A stretch of DNA of 64,000 nucleotides. It comes from Aliiroseovarius sediminis. Its GTDB lineage: Bacteria > Pseudomonadota > Alphaproteobacteria > Rhodobacterales > Rhodobacteraceae. The stretch is from contig NZ_JALBYP010000035.1 in assembly GCF_022678485.1 (NCBI RefSeq), positions 248,001-312,000 on the forward strand, written 5' to 3'. Of this stretch, positions 45,041 through 53,623 are shown piece by piece (the stretch's first letter is position 1; each line of letters opens with the position of its first letter). A program made the translations under genes and the position numbers. The notes below the pieces were generated by a model that searched no databases, was not told the origin of the DNA, and worked only from the letters and a program-made list of their open reading frames with translations.

Positions 45041-47494
45041 ATGTCCGACACGTTGCCCATTCATGACGCGCTGCCCGATCTTTTGTCTGCTCTGAACACG
45101 GCGCGACGGGCTGTGCTGATCGCGCCGCCCGGAGCGGGCAAGACGACAGTTGTGCCGCTTGCAATGCTTGAGGCGGGCGCCTTCGACCGCAAGCTGGTGA
45201 TGCTGGAGCCGCGCCGCCTGGCCGCCCGCGCCGCCGCCGAACGGATGGCGCAAACATTGGGCGAAGCTGTTGGCGAAACCGTAGGTTATCGCATTCGTGG
45301 CGAGGCTAAAACCGGCAAGAATACCCGGATCGAAGTTGTTACCGAGGGCATTCTGACCCGAATACTGCAATCAGACCCGTCGCTGGACGAGATCGGCGCG
45401 GTAATCTTTGATGAATTTCACGAACGATCTTTGAATGCCGATCTTGGCCTTGCGCTGACATGGGAGGCCGCGCAAGCCTTGCGCGACGATCTGAAGCTGG
45501 TCGTTATGTCCGCCACGCTGGACGCAGAGCCGGTCGCTCAGCTCTTGGATCGCGCGCCCATCGTGCGATCAGACGGGCGGGCTTTTCCGGTCGAGACGCG
45601 CCACTTGCCCGCCCCTTTGCCGAAAACCGCGCGCCTGCCGGAAGCGACGGCTGATGTCATCCGGCAAGCGCTTGACGAAACCCAAGGCGGTATTCTGGTC
45701 TTTCTGCCCGGCGAAGGCGAAATTCGCCGGACCGAAGCCACACTGCGCCCGCATTTGCCTGCCGATTGCCAATTGCTCCCGCTGTTCGGGGCTATGGATT
45801 TCGCGGCTCAGCGTGCTGCAATTGCGCCTGCCGTATCTGGCCGAAAGATCGTGTTGGCAACGTCAATCGCAGAAACGTCGCTGACCATTCAGGACATTCG
45901 CGTGGTGGTCGATGCGGGCCAATCGCGCCGCGCCCGGTTCGATCCGGGGTCGGGCATGTCCCGACTGGTAACCGAGCGCGTGTCGAAAGCCGAAGCAGAA
46001 CAGCGCCGGGGGCGCGCGGGTCGGGTCGCGGCGGGTGTGTGCTATCGGCTGTGGACCAAGGGCGAGGAAGGCGGCCTGCCCCCGTTTCCTCCGGCCGAGA
46101 TCGAGACCGCCGACCTTGCACCTTTTGCCCTTGAACTTGCGCAGTGGGGGGCATCCGATGGTGCCGGTCTGGCTTTTCTGACCCCGCCAAACCCAGGCGT
46201 TCTGTCTGAGGCGCAGGCGCTTTTGCGTGCGCTGGGGGCGCTGGATGCGTCCGGGCGGATCACGGCGCATGGTCAGGCCCTGGCAAGCTTGCCGTTGCAC
46301 CCGCGCCTTGGGCATATGTTGACGACCGCCGGGCCACATGCCGCCGACCTTGCAGCCCTTTGGGGCGAGCGTGACCCCCTGCCCCGCCATGCGCCGCGCG
46401 ACTTGTCCTTGCGGCTTGAGGCCATTCGCAACCCCAAGACATTCGAAGCACGGCGCGGTCTTACGCCGAGCCGAGGCGCCATTGAACGGATCCGCGCTGA
46501 ATCGCAGCGCCTGCGCAAGCGCGTACAACCAGGCTACTCTGCGCTGACCGACGCGCAGATGGCCGCGCTGGCCTATCCTGATCGGATTGGGCTGCGCCGC
46601 CCGGGCGACACCCCTCGGTTCATTCTGTCTGGCGGCAAGGGTGCTGTGATTGACGAAAGCGACCCGCTTGCCGGCGCCCGTTTGGTCATCGTCACCGACA
46701 CCGACGGCAACCCGCGCGAAGCGCGCATCCGACAAGCCATCCAGATCAGCGAAGCTGAGCTGCGCGAGCTGTTTCCCGATCAGATCGCTTGGGTCGATCA
46801 CTGCGCATGGTCAAAGCGCGATGGGCGTGTGGTGGCCCGCCAGCAGGAAAGGCTGGGCGCGGTGGCTCTGGATGACCGTATGTGGAAAGATGCCCCCACC
46901 GAAGCCATAGCCCGCGCAATGCTGGACGGGGTGCGCGATTTAGGTCTGCGCCCGTCAGGCGCCGCGCGCCGGTTCATTGCACGGGTGGAACTTCTGCGCC
47001 AAAGTGGCGCGGACCTGCCCGACATGTCCGACGCCGCCTTGCTGGAAACGCTCGAATATTGGCTACTGCCGCATCTGACCGGCGTCAAAACCGCTACCGA
47101 CTGGAAACGCTTCGACCTGCTCGCCCCCCTGCGTACGCGTTTGGACTGGTCGCAAATGTCGCTGCTTGATCGCAAAGCACCTGCCCATTTCACCACGCCG
47201 ATGGGCCGAAAAGTCCCCATCGACTATTCGGGCGAGGCCCCCGAAATCAGCCTGCGCCTGCAAGAGATGTTCGGAACAACCCGCCACCCAAAGATCGGCA
47301 ACACCCCCCTGCGTGTCATCCTTTTATCGCCCGCAGGGCGACCGGTACAGACCACGACGGACATCCCGAATTTCTGGGCGACGAGTTATCAGGACGTGCG
47401 CAAGGACATGCGCGGGCGTTACCCGAAACATCCTTGGCCCGACGACCCCACGCAGGCCGACCCCACACTGCGCGCCAAACCGCGAAAAAAGTGA
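45041..47494 (+). CDS. hrpB: ATP-dependent helicase HrpB
   Basis: An 817-residue DEAH-family helicase. Walker A 'PPGAGKTT' (about 29-36), the DEAH-box variant 'DEFH' (124-127), 'VMSATLD' motif III and 'QRRGRAGR' motif VI are all present, followed by the HA2 and HrpB C-terminal domains. The length is right for HrpB. Its cellular role is poorly known. It is divergent from meaB, 111 bases apart, and the start ATG follows AAGGGGGC. Confidence 0.93.
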   Translation: MSDTLPIHDALPDLLSALNTARRAVLIAPPGAGKTTVVPLAMLEAGAFDRKLVMLEPRRLAARAAAERMAQTLGEAVGETVGYRIRGEAKTGKNTRIEVVTEGILTRILQSDPSLDEIGAVIFDEFHERSLNADLGLALTWEAAQALRDDLKLVVMSATLDAEPVAQLLDRAPIVRSDGRAFPVETRHLPAPLPKTARLPEATADVIRQALDETQGGILVFLPGEGEIRRTEATLRPHLPADCQLLPLFGAMDFAAQRAAIAPAVSGRKIVLATSIAETSLTIQDIRVVVDAGQSRRARFDPGSGMSRLVTERVSKAEAEQRRGRAGRVAAGVCYRLWTKGEEGGLPPFPPAEIETADLAPFALELAQWGASDGAGLAFLTPPNPGVLSEAQALLRALGALDASGRITAHGQALASLPLHPRLGHMLTTAGPHAADLAALWGERDPLPRHAPRDLSLRLEAIRNPKTFEARRGLTPSRGAIERIRAESQRLRKRVQPGYSALTDAQMAALAYPDRIGLRRPGDTPRFILSGGKGAVIDESDPLAGARLVIVTDTDGNPREARIRQAIQISEAELRELFPDQIAWVDHCAWSKRDGRVVARQQERLGAVALDDRMWKDAPTEAIARAMLDGVRDLGLRPSGAARRFIARVELLRQSGADLPDMSDAALLETLEYWLLPHLTGVKTATDWKRFDLLAPLRTRLDWSQMSLLDRKAPAHFTTPMGRKVPIDYSGEAPEISLRLQEMFGTTRHPKIGNTPLRVILLSPAGRPVQTTTDIPNFWATSYQDVRKDMRGRYPKHPWPDDPTQADPTLRAKPRKK

Positions 47495-47506
47495 ACTTCT
47501 CGGCGT

Positions 47507-47530
47507 GAAACGGTCGGAAATGACCGTTTC
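47507..47530 (+). terminator. Inverted repeat after hrpB, possible terminator
   Basis: GAAACGGTC and GACCGTTTC form a perfect nine-base stem with a six-base loop, 12 bases after the hrpB stop. No clean T run follows, so it may be a terminator or another regulatory hairpin. Confidence 0.45.
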
Positions 47531-47624
47531 TCTGCCGTTTACTTGCAATTTACCGGCAATGTCCCATATTCATATGGTTACAAAATAAATCGAGCGGAAA
47601 GCTCGTAGAACGCGCAGGTAGAAA

Positions 47625-48083
47625 ATGACATCATTACTTAAACAGGCCTGGGAAGAGGTCTTTACGCCATTATTTCAACGCCCAAATCGGGTGCAAGTCG
47701 CAGCCTTGTGCTATCGCGGCAAGGGCGACGATAAAGAGGTTTTGCTGATCACATCACGCGGCACTGGCCGGTGGATATTACCCAAAGGCTGGCCAATGGA
47801 CGGGATGGACGCCGCCGAAGCCGCCCGCGAAGAAGCCTGGGAAGAAGCAGGCGTGGCCGAAGGCCAGCTGAACCGCGCGCCCATCGGCGCATTTGCTTCG
47901 GAAAAAGAAATGGACCACGGCGGCATCGCCCAATGCACGACCTCGGTTTTTCCTCTGAAGGTCGTGAAGCTTGTCGATGATTTTCCCGAAGCTGGCGAAC
48001 GCAAACGAACCTGGGTGACAGCCGATCAAGCGGCCGAGATGGTCAGGGAAAAAGAACTTCAGGACCTATTGCGCAAATTCTAA
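47625..48083 (+). CDS. NUDIX hydrolase
   Basis: A 152-residue NUDIX protein. 'WILPKGWPMDGMDAAE' followed by 'REEAWEEAGV' (about residues 49-74) is the Nudix box in the form seen in diphosphoinositol- or diadenosine-polyphosphate hydrolases; the Arg is placed one residue earlier than in the textbook box. Substrate is unknown. It has its own 130-base upstream region and stands between hrpB and the phosphate permease. Confidence 0.85.
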   Translation: MTSLLKQAWEEVFTPLFQRPNRVQVAALCYRGKGDDKEVLLITSRGTGRWILPKGWPMDGMDAAEAAREEAWEEAGVAEGQLNRAPIGAFASEKEMDHGGIAQCTTSVFPLKVVKLVDDFPEAGERKRTWVTADQAAEMVREKELQDLLRKF

Positions 48084-48238
48084 GGCGCTGGCCAAGGGCT
48101 TTTCGCCACACCCCGGCCGATCCTTAAAGCAATCCACGTCGAATCTGTTGCATTTGAAGGCTCAAGCGTCTAGCGGAAGCGTGAATTGGGGTGTTTCGTC
48201 CCAGTCACATGTTACCGCACGAGCCGGGGGAACCGACG

Positions 48239-49720
48239 ATGGGCCAAGACAAACGTGGCAGCCAGTGGCGGACACTCGACAAGGATCTGAACAAGATCAG
48301 TCAAGTTGAATATGCCACGCAATACGTTGCCCGCCCACTGGTCGGCCTTGGTATCGCCCTTGCCTTCATCGTGGTCGCAGCCCTTGGGGCGGCGATTTTC
48401 TTCGGTCAAACACCAACATCGCTGGTCGTTGTCATAGCAGCCGCCTTTGGCGCTTATATGGCATTGAACATCGGCGCCAACGATGTCGCCAACAACATGG
48501 GGCCTGCAGTGGGCGCCAACGCGCTGACTATGGGCGGCGCGATCATCATTGCAATTATCTGCGAAAGTGCCGGTGCCTTGCTGGCCGGGGGGGATGTTGT
48601 CTCGACCATCTCGAAGGGCATCATCGACCCAACAGGATTTGATCAGTCACGCACCTTCGTATGGGCCATGATGGCGGCGCTGATTTCGTCTGCGCTTTGG
48701 GTAAACCTCGCCACTTGGATCGGTGCACCCGTTTCGACCACCCACGCCGTCGTCGGCGGCGTGATGGGCGCAGGCATCGCTGCGGCCGGCTTCGCAGCTG
48801 TCAGCTGGGGCACGATGGGAAAAATTGCGGCGTCTTGGGTGATTTCACCGGTGCTGGGCGGTGCCATCGCCGCGCTTTTTCTGGCCTTGATCAAACAAAA
48901 GATCATCTATCAGGATGATAAAATCGCTGCCGCGAAACGCTGGGTGCCGGTGCTGATCGGCATCATGGCTGCAGCCTTTGGGACCTATCTTTCCATCAAG
49001 GGCCTGAAACGGATGGTCGAGATTGACATTGGAACAGCGCTATTGATTGGCGCTGTGATTGGCGCTGCTGCCTATTTCGCTTCCGTCCCTCTTATCGCCC
49101 GAAAGGCCGAAGGACTTGAAAACCGCACAAAGTCGCTGAAGGCACTTTTCGCCCTGCCGCTGATTTTCTCGGCGGCACTTCTGTCCTTTGCTCACGGCGC
49201 AAATGACGTGGCCAATGCGGTGGGCCCACTTGCTGCCATCGTTCATGTGGAGAGCTTCGGAAACTTTGCCGCCACAGTCTCGATCCCCACTTGGGTTATG
49301 GTGATCGGCGCCTTTGGTATCAGCTTTGGGCTAATGCTGTTTGGTCCGAAACTCATTCGCATGGTGGGCAGCCAGATCACCAAACTGAACCCGATGCGCG
49401 CCTATTGCGTTGCGCTGTCCGCTGCGATCACAGTTATCGTCGCCAGCTGGCTGGGCCTGCCCGTCAGCTCGACCCATATTGCCGTGGGCGGCGTTTTCGG
49501 CGTGGGTTTTTACCGCGAATATCATATGGAGCGTCGCCTGCGAGCCACCTCCGCCGCACGCCCCGAGGTAAAACGCATCGCCCCCGAAGAACGCCGCCGC
49601 CGCAAACTGGTGCGCCGGTCGCACTTCATGACGATTGTCGCAGCCTGGGTCATCACGGTCCCTGCCGCTGCTGTGATGTCCGGCGTGATCTTTATTCTGC
49701 TCAACGCTTTCATGGCTTGA
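48239..49720 (+). CDS. Inorganic phosphate transporter, PiT family
   Basis: A 493-residue permease with about ten membrane helices. The two PiT signatures are 'GANDVANNMGPA' (about residue 79) and 'HGANDVANAVGPL' (about residue 321), the inverted-repeat sodium- or proton-coupled phosphate-binding sites, and 'PVSTTHAVVGG' and 'PVSSTHIAVGG' are the paired companion motifs. ATG 48239 is supported by GGGGGAA six bases upstream. A long cytoplasmic loop precedes the second half. The dispersed element starts 18 bases after the stop. Confidence 0.92.
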   Translation: MGQDKRGSQWRTLDKDLNKISQVEYATQYVARPLVGLGIALAFIVVAALGAAIFFGQTPTSLVVVIAAAFGAYMALNIGANDVANNMGPAVGANALTMGGAIIIAIICESAGALLAGGDVVSTISKGIIDPTGFDQSRTFVWAMMAALISSALWVNLATWIGAPVSTTHAVVGGVMGAGIAAAGFAAVSWGTMGKIAASWVISPVLGGAIAALFLALIKQKIIYQDDKIAAAKRWVPVLIGIMAAAFGTYLSIKGLKRMVEIDIGTALLIGAVIGAAAYFASVPLIARKAEGLENRTKSLKALFALPLIFSAALLSFAHGANDVANAVGPLAAIVHVESFGNFAATVSIPTWVMVIGAFGISFGLMLFGPKLIRMVGSQITKLNPMRAYCVALSAAITVIVASWLGLPVSSTHIAVGGVFGVGFYREYHMERRLRATSAARPEVKRIAPEERRRRKLVRRSHFMTIVAAWVITVPAAAVMSGVIFILLNAFMA

Positions 49721-49738
49721 ACGACGATCTGAACGTGT

Positions 49739-49810
49739 CTTTCTTCTGGCCTTAAATATCCTGGGGTAGGTGCCACGCGCAGCGTGACACCGTAGGGGCA
49801 AAGCCCCTAC
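49739..49810 (+). repeat. Dispersed intergenic element, copy 5 (downstream of the phosphate permease)
   Basis: On the plus strand it reads TTTCTTCTGGCC, TTAAATATCCTGGGGTA, then a longer hairpin than in other copies (GTG.CACGC-GCA-GCGTG.CAC, two bulged bases) and AGGGGC-AAA-GCCCCT. It lies between the convergent permease and argF. Confidence 0.9.
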
Positions 49811-49825
49811 CGGATCTGATGCGTC

Positions 49826-50752
49826 TTACGCGCCCAAACACCACCGCATAACAGCCTTCTGCGCATGCAGGCGGTTCTCGGCCTCGTCAAAGATCACCGA
49901 TTGCGGGCCATCCATCACGGCGTTCGTCACCTCTTCTTCCCGATGCGCAGGCAGGCAGTGCATGAACAATGCGTCGGGCTTGGCGTGGGCCATCAATTCA
50001 TCGTTGATCTGATAGGGGCGCAGAAGATTGTGACGGCGTTCGCGCGCTGATGGCGCGTCATGCATCGACACCCACGTGTCGGCCACGACCAGATCGGCCC
50101 CGTCAACGGCCTGCACTGGATCACGCACGACCTCGATTGTGGCACCGTTGGCGCGAGCTTCATCTATAAAGACCTGTTCGGGGTCCAGAACACCGGGACC
50201 GGTAAACGTCAGGTCGAACCCGAATTGCCCAGCAGCATGCAGGAACGAGGCGCAGACATTGTTGCCATCCCCTGCCCAGACCACCTTCTTGCCGGCAATC
50301 GAGCCCCGATGTTCCTCATAGGTCAGGATGTCGGCCATGATCTGACACGGGTGCGAACGATTGGTCAGCCCATTGATGACCGGCACATCGGCATGTTCGG
50401 CCATCTCAAGCAACGTTGCTTCCTCAAACGTGCGGATCATGATCATGTCTACATATCGGCTGAGAACGCGGGCGGTGTCGGCCACGGTCTCGCCGTGTCC
50501 CAACTGCATCTCGGAGCCGGACAGAACCATTGTCTGCCCGCCCATCTGCCGCACGCCTACATCGAAGCTGACACGAGTGCGGGTCGAAGGTTTTTCAAAA
50601 ATCAGTGCAACCATCTGGTCTTTCAACGGCTGTTCATCATCCAATGCACCCTTGGGCTGCCCCGCACGCGCCATTTTGATCCGATGCGCTTCAGATATCA
50701 TGCTGGTCAGATCGGCTTTGTCGGTCTTGTTGATGTCAAGAAAATGTCTCAT
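49826..50752 (-). CDS. argF: Ornithine carbamoyltransferase
   Basis: A 308-residue enzyme that makes citrulline from ornithine and carbamoyl phosphate. The phosphate-binding 'STRT' (residues 56-59), 'SHPCQIMAD' (about 130) and 'HCLPAHR' near the C-terminus are the family signatures. Its ATG overlaps the argD stop (ATGA), so the two arginine genes are coupled. carB, which makes the carbamoyl phosphate, is about 3 kb away on the same strand. Confidence 0.97.
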   Translation of the reverse strand: MRHFLDINKTDKADLTSMISEAHRIKMARAGQPKGALDDEQPLKDQMVALIFEKPSTRTRVSFDVGVRQMGGQTMVLSGSEMQLGHGETVADTARVLSRYVDMIMIRTFEEATLLEMAEHADVPVINGLTNRSHPCQIMADILTYEEHRGSIAGKKVVWAGDGNNVCASFLHAAGQFGFDLTFTGPGVLDPEQVFIDEARANGATIEVVRDPVQAVDGADLVVADTWVSMHDAPSARERRHNLLRPYQINDELMAHAKPDALFMHCLPAHREEEVTNAVMDGPQSVIFDEAENRLHAQKAVMRWCLGA

Positions 50753-51933
50753 GTGCTCCGGCCCTCCACAGCCTTGGCAGCGATTTCAAGCCGGCCCACG
50801 GCCTCGGCGATGTCGTCGTCTTCAATGGTCAGGGCGGGTAGGATACGCAGCACGTTTTCGCCCGCAGGCACGCACAACACCTGCGCACCATAGCAGGCGC
50901 GCAACACCTCGGTGTTGGGCGCATTGCACACCAGACCAAGCATTAAACCAGAACCCCGCACCGAGGCAAAGACATCGGGATGCGCCGCGACCAGACCTTC
51001 CAGTTTCTGACGCAGCAGACCGGATTTGCGGCGCACTTCGTCAAGAAAAGCCCCGTCCGACACGATCTGCATGACTTTGACCCCAATGGCACAGGCCAGC
51101 GGGTTACCACCATAGGTCGACCCATGTGTGCCAGCCACCATACCGCTTGCGGCGTCTTCGGTCGCCAAAACGGCCCCCAGCGGGAACCCACCGCCGATGC
51201 CCTTGGCGACCATCATGATATCAGGCGTGACCCCCGACCATTCATGCGCAAACAGCTTGCCGGTGCGCCCCATACCGCATTGAACCTCATCAAGGATCAA
51301 CAGGGTGCCAGAGGCATCACAAGCCGCACGGATAGCCTTTAGCTCGTCATCAGGAACGGGGCGGATGCCGCCCTCGCCTTGCACAGGTTCGATGATTACT
51401 GCGGCCACATCGCCTTCAGACAACGCATTGGTCAGCCCGTCCAGATCACCGAACGGCAGATGGGTAAAGCCAGGCAGCAAAGGGCCGAAGCCCGCCGTCA
51501 GCTTGTCACCCCCTGCCGCCGCAATTCCGGCAGACGACCGTCCATGAAACGAGCCGTCAAACCCGACAATCCGCGCACGATCGGGTTGCGCCTTGTCGTG
51601 CCAGTACTTACGCGCCATCTTCACCGCCAATTCGCACGCCTCAGTGCCGGAATTGGTGAAAAAAACCGTGTCCGCGAAGGTCAGATCGACCAGCATGTCC
51701 GCCAGTTTTTGCTGTTCGGGAATGGTATAAAGGTTCGACACATGCCACAACTTCGCGCCTTGCGCTGTCAGCACCTCGACCAATTCCGGGTGCGCGTGAC
51801 CCAACGCGTTGACCGCGATCCCCGCGCCAAGATCCAGGTAACGCTCTCCGCGCTCCGTAATCAGCCAGCTGCCTTGCCCACGCTCGAACGCGAGGTCAAC
51901 ACGGTTATAGGTCGGAAGAAGCGACGGGATCAT
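50749..51933 (-). CDS. argD: Acetylornithine aminotransferase
   Basis: A 394-residue fold-type I PLP enzyme of arginine (and probably lysine) synthesis. The cofactor lysine is Lys 244 in '[13 protein letters not shown]', with '[13 protein letters not shown]', '[14 protein letters not shown]' and '[11 protein letters not shown]' as supporting motifs. ATG 51933 is chosen because AAGGA precedes it. It is the first gene of the argD-argF pair and is divergent from gcrA. Confidence 0.94.
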   Translation of the reverse strand: MIPSLLPTYNRVDLAFERGQGSWLITERGERYLDLGAGIAVNALGHAHPELVEVLTAQGAKLWHVSNLYTIPEQQKLADMLVDLTFADTVFFTNSGTEACELAVKMARKYWHDKAQPDRARIVGFDGSFHGRSSAGIAAAGGDKLTAGFGPLLPGFTHLPFGDLDGLTNALSEGDVAAVIIEPVQGEGGIRPVPDDELKAIRAACDASGTLLILDEVQCGMGRTGKLFAHEWSGVTPDIMMVAKGIGGGFPLGAVLATEDAASGMVAGTHGSTYGGNPLACAIGVKVMQIVSDGAFLDEVRRKSGLLRQKLEGLVAAHPDVFASVRGSGLMLGLVCNAPNTEVLRACYGAQVLCVPAGENVLRILPALTIEDDDIAEAVGRLEIAAKAVEGRST

Positions 51934-52265
51934 GTCGGTATCCTTTATAAAAGAAGCCCTTGGGTGCCGTATGGCTGGCTTCAAGTCAACAATTTCAGAA
52001 GAGTTTAGCGCAATCGCGCGGAAACAAACGGTGCGGGACGTCAGACGCGGGTGCGTCGGCGTCGGCTGATGGCGTTATGCTGGCGTTTGTTCATGGGGTG
52101 GGCTTTACGCCACGGTCCGTCACCTGTCCAGACTTTTTGCGCACCCAGCCTTGATTGATGCGGCATCTGCGCTTGTATCCGCCGCGCCTATGACTAAAAT
52201 AGACGCTTGTGAATTCACTGGCTATCCGGGCGATCCCGGGGCCAACCCCAAGAACGGGAAAAAAT
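51934..52265. other. Divergent control region between argD and gcrA, no gene
   Basis: About 330 bases with no credible open frame. A plausible sigma-70 promoter for gcrA is TTGTAT (52173-52178), 16 bases, TAAAAT (52195-52200). Near argD there is a GAAGCC/GGCTTC inverted pair (about 51953-51982). I see no GANTC site next to the gcrA promoter candidate. Confidence 0.35.
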
Positions 52266-52835
52266 ATGTCCTGGACCGACGAGCGCGTTGAAATCCTGAA
52301 AAAGATGTGGGGCGAGGGCCAATCTGCCTCGGTCATCGCAAAAGAGCTGGGCGGCGTGACCCGCAATGCCGTGATCGGTAAGGTGCACCGATTGGGCCTG
52401 TCGAACCGCTCGGCCGGTGGCACGAAAGCCCCGGGCAAGGAAAAAGCCGCGCCCAAGGTTGCACCCAAACCAAAGGCACCGCCCAAGAAACCCGCACCGA
52501 AGAAAGAGCCTGAAACGGCAAAGCCCGCCGCCGAGGCCAAACCGATCCCGGCGCGCAAGCAGATCATTCCCGCAGGCCAACCCCTGCCCCCGCAACCCTC
52601 GGCGAACGAGATCAGCCCCGAGGCGTTGGCCTCGGTGCGTGAAATCGAAAAGGGTGCGAAAAAGCTGCATTTAATGGAGCTGACCGAACGGACCTGCAAA
52701 TGGCCCATCGGTGACCCGGCGACCGACGATTTCTGGTTTTGCGGTCTGCCGGTGCAGCAAGGCAAACCTTATTGCGAAGCGCATGTGGGCGTGGCGTTCC
52801 AGCCGATGTCCTCGCGTCGCGACCGAAAACGGTAA
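52266..52835 (+). CDS. gcrA: GcrA cell-cycle regulator
   Basis: A 189-residue protein starting 'MSWTDERVEILKKMWGEG' with 'SASVIAKELGGVTRNAVIGK', the GcrA DNA-binding domain that works with sigma-70 at CcrM-methylated promoters in alphaproteobacteria. The middle (about residues 62-105) is a Lys-Pro-Ala-rich linker, and the C-terminal 'TCKWPIGDP', 'FCGLP', 'YCEAH' part forms the sigma-binding cysteine-containing domain. ATG 52266 is the family start. It is divergent from argD. Confidence 0.94.
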   Translation: MSWTDERVEILKKMWGEGQSASVIAKELGGVTRNAVIGKVHRLGLSNRSAGGTKAPGKEKAAPKVAPKPKAPPKKPAPKKEPETAKPAAEAKPIPARKQIIPAGQPLPPQPSANEISPEALASVREIEKGAKKLHLMELTERTCKWPIGDPATDDFWFCGLPVQQGKPYCEAHVGVAFQPMSSRRDRKR

Positions 52836-53055
52836 GACAGCCACACGGATCGACCAGCCGCTGCCGAACGTAGGCAAGACAACCGGGCCTACCTCTTGGG
52901 AAAAGCTTAGGCGATTTTTAGGGCAGTACTGGCCGCACAGACTATCGCGGCCAGTGCCAATTGCCGCACCAAAGCAGACGCGTCGAAAATTGACTGGAAT
53001 TTGCTTATCGTAAATGGGTTTCAGGCTAGAGAAACAGAGCAAACCGAGGCTATGA

Positions 53056-53349
53056 TCGTTTCGTGATCATGGGTGCGTCGTCTGCGAACAACACACAGAC
53101 TGTCGTTACCGGGCCGACATAGCCACCACATACGGCCGCGCTACCGCTTATGGAAATAATGCTTACGGAAGTTCCAACACCTATTTTGGCGGGCAAAGCG
53201 TAATATTCACAGGCACGCATGATCAAGACTTGAATGTCCTGATGCTTAGAAAAGGCGAACGCGGTTACAATTCGGCCATTCGCGCCAAGCAGGTCTTGGG
53301 TGAGAATTGGGAAGAAGTCGCCGCGAAGGGTATCAACACCTGCACCTAA
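53056..53349 (+). pseudogene. C-terminal remnant of a small secreted protein/lipoprotein, no start codon
   Basis: The frame is open for 97 codons after a stop at 53053 and ends TAA at 53347-53349. It encodes a Tyr/Gly/Ala-rich stretch ('ATTYGRATAYGNNAYGSS'), a beta-type segment ('SVIFTGTHDQDLNVLMLRKG') and 'AKQVLGENWEEVAAKG'. There is no usable start or signal peptide; a short frame with ATG at 53069 begins plausibly but stops at the TAG near 53118. A frameshift near 53115 is the likely cause. Resemblance to small Rhodobacterales lipoproteins is from memory. Confidence 0.5.
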
Positions 53350-53356
53350 CAGCCTT

Positions 53357-53617
53357 CTACGTCCTCTCGCGCGGCACGCGAAACAGCACCCAGCCATCCA
53401 CACGCGCGACCTCGACCCCGCCGGTGTCGGTCGCGAACACGCCCAGCCCTTCGTAATCGACGGGGCAGGCGACAAGGTCGGCGGTGTGGTTAAGGTATTC
53501 GATGGCTGCCGCGCTTTCACCAACACGGCGACATTCGTAACCTTGCGCTCGATATCCGTCGCCAAACAGGGGCAGATTAGTCGCGGGCGCGGCAAAATTA
53601 TTGCCGCGCTGTTTGCA
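53357..53617 (-). pseudogene. C-terminal remnant of a conserved protein, no start codon
   Basis: On the minus strand a frame is open for 86 codons from the TGA at 53618-53620 to TAG at 53357-53359. It encodes 'LPLFGDGYRAQGYECRRVGE', 'YLNHTADLVACPVDYEGLGV' and 'VARVDGWVLFRVPRE', which look like real protein with two or three cysteines. It has no ATG, GTG or TTG start and begins six bases after the carB stop codon. I take it as the tail of a gene that has lost its 5' part. It is convergent with the remnant at 53056. Confidence 0.5.
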
Positions 53618-53623
53618 TCAGAT

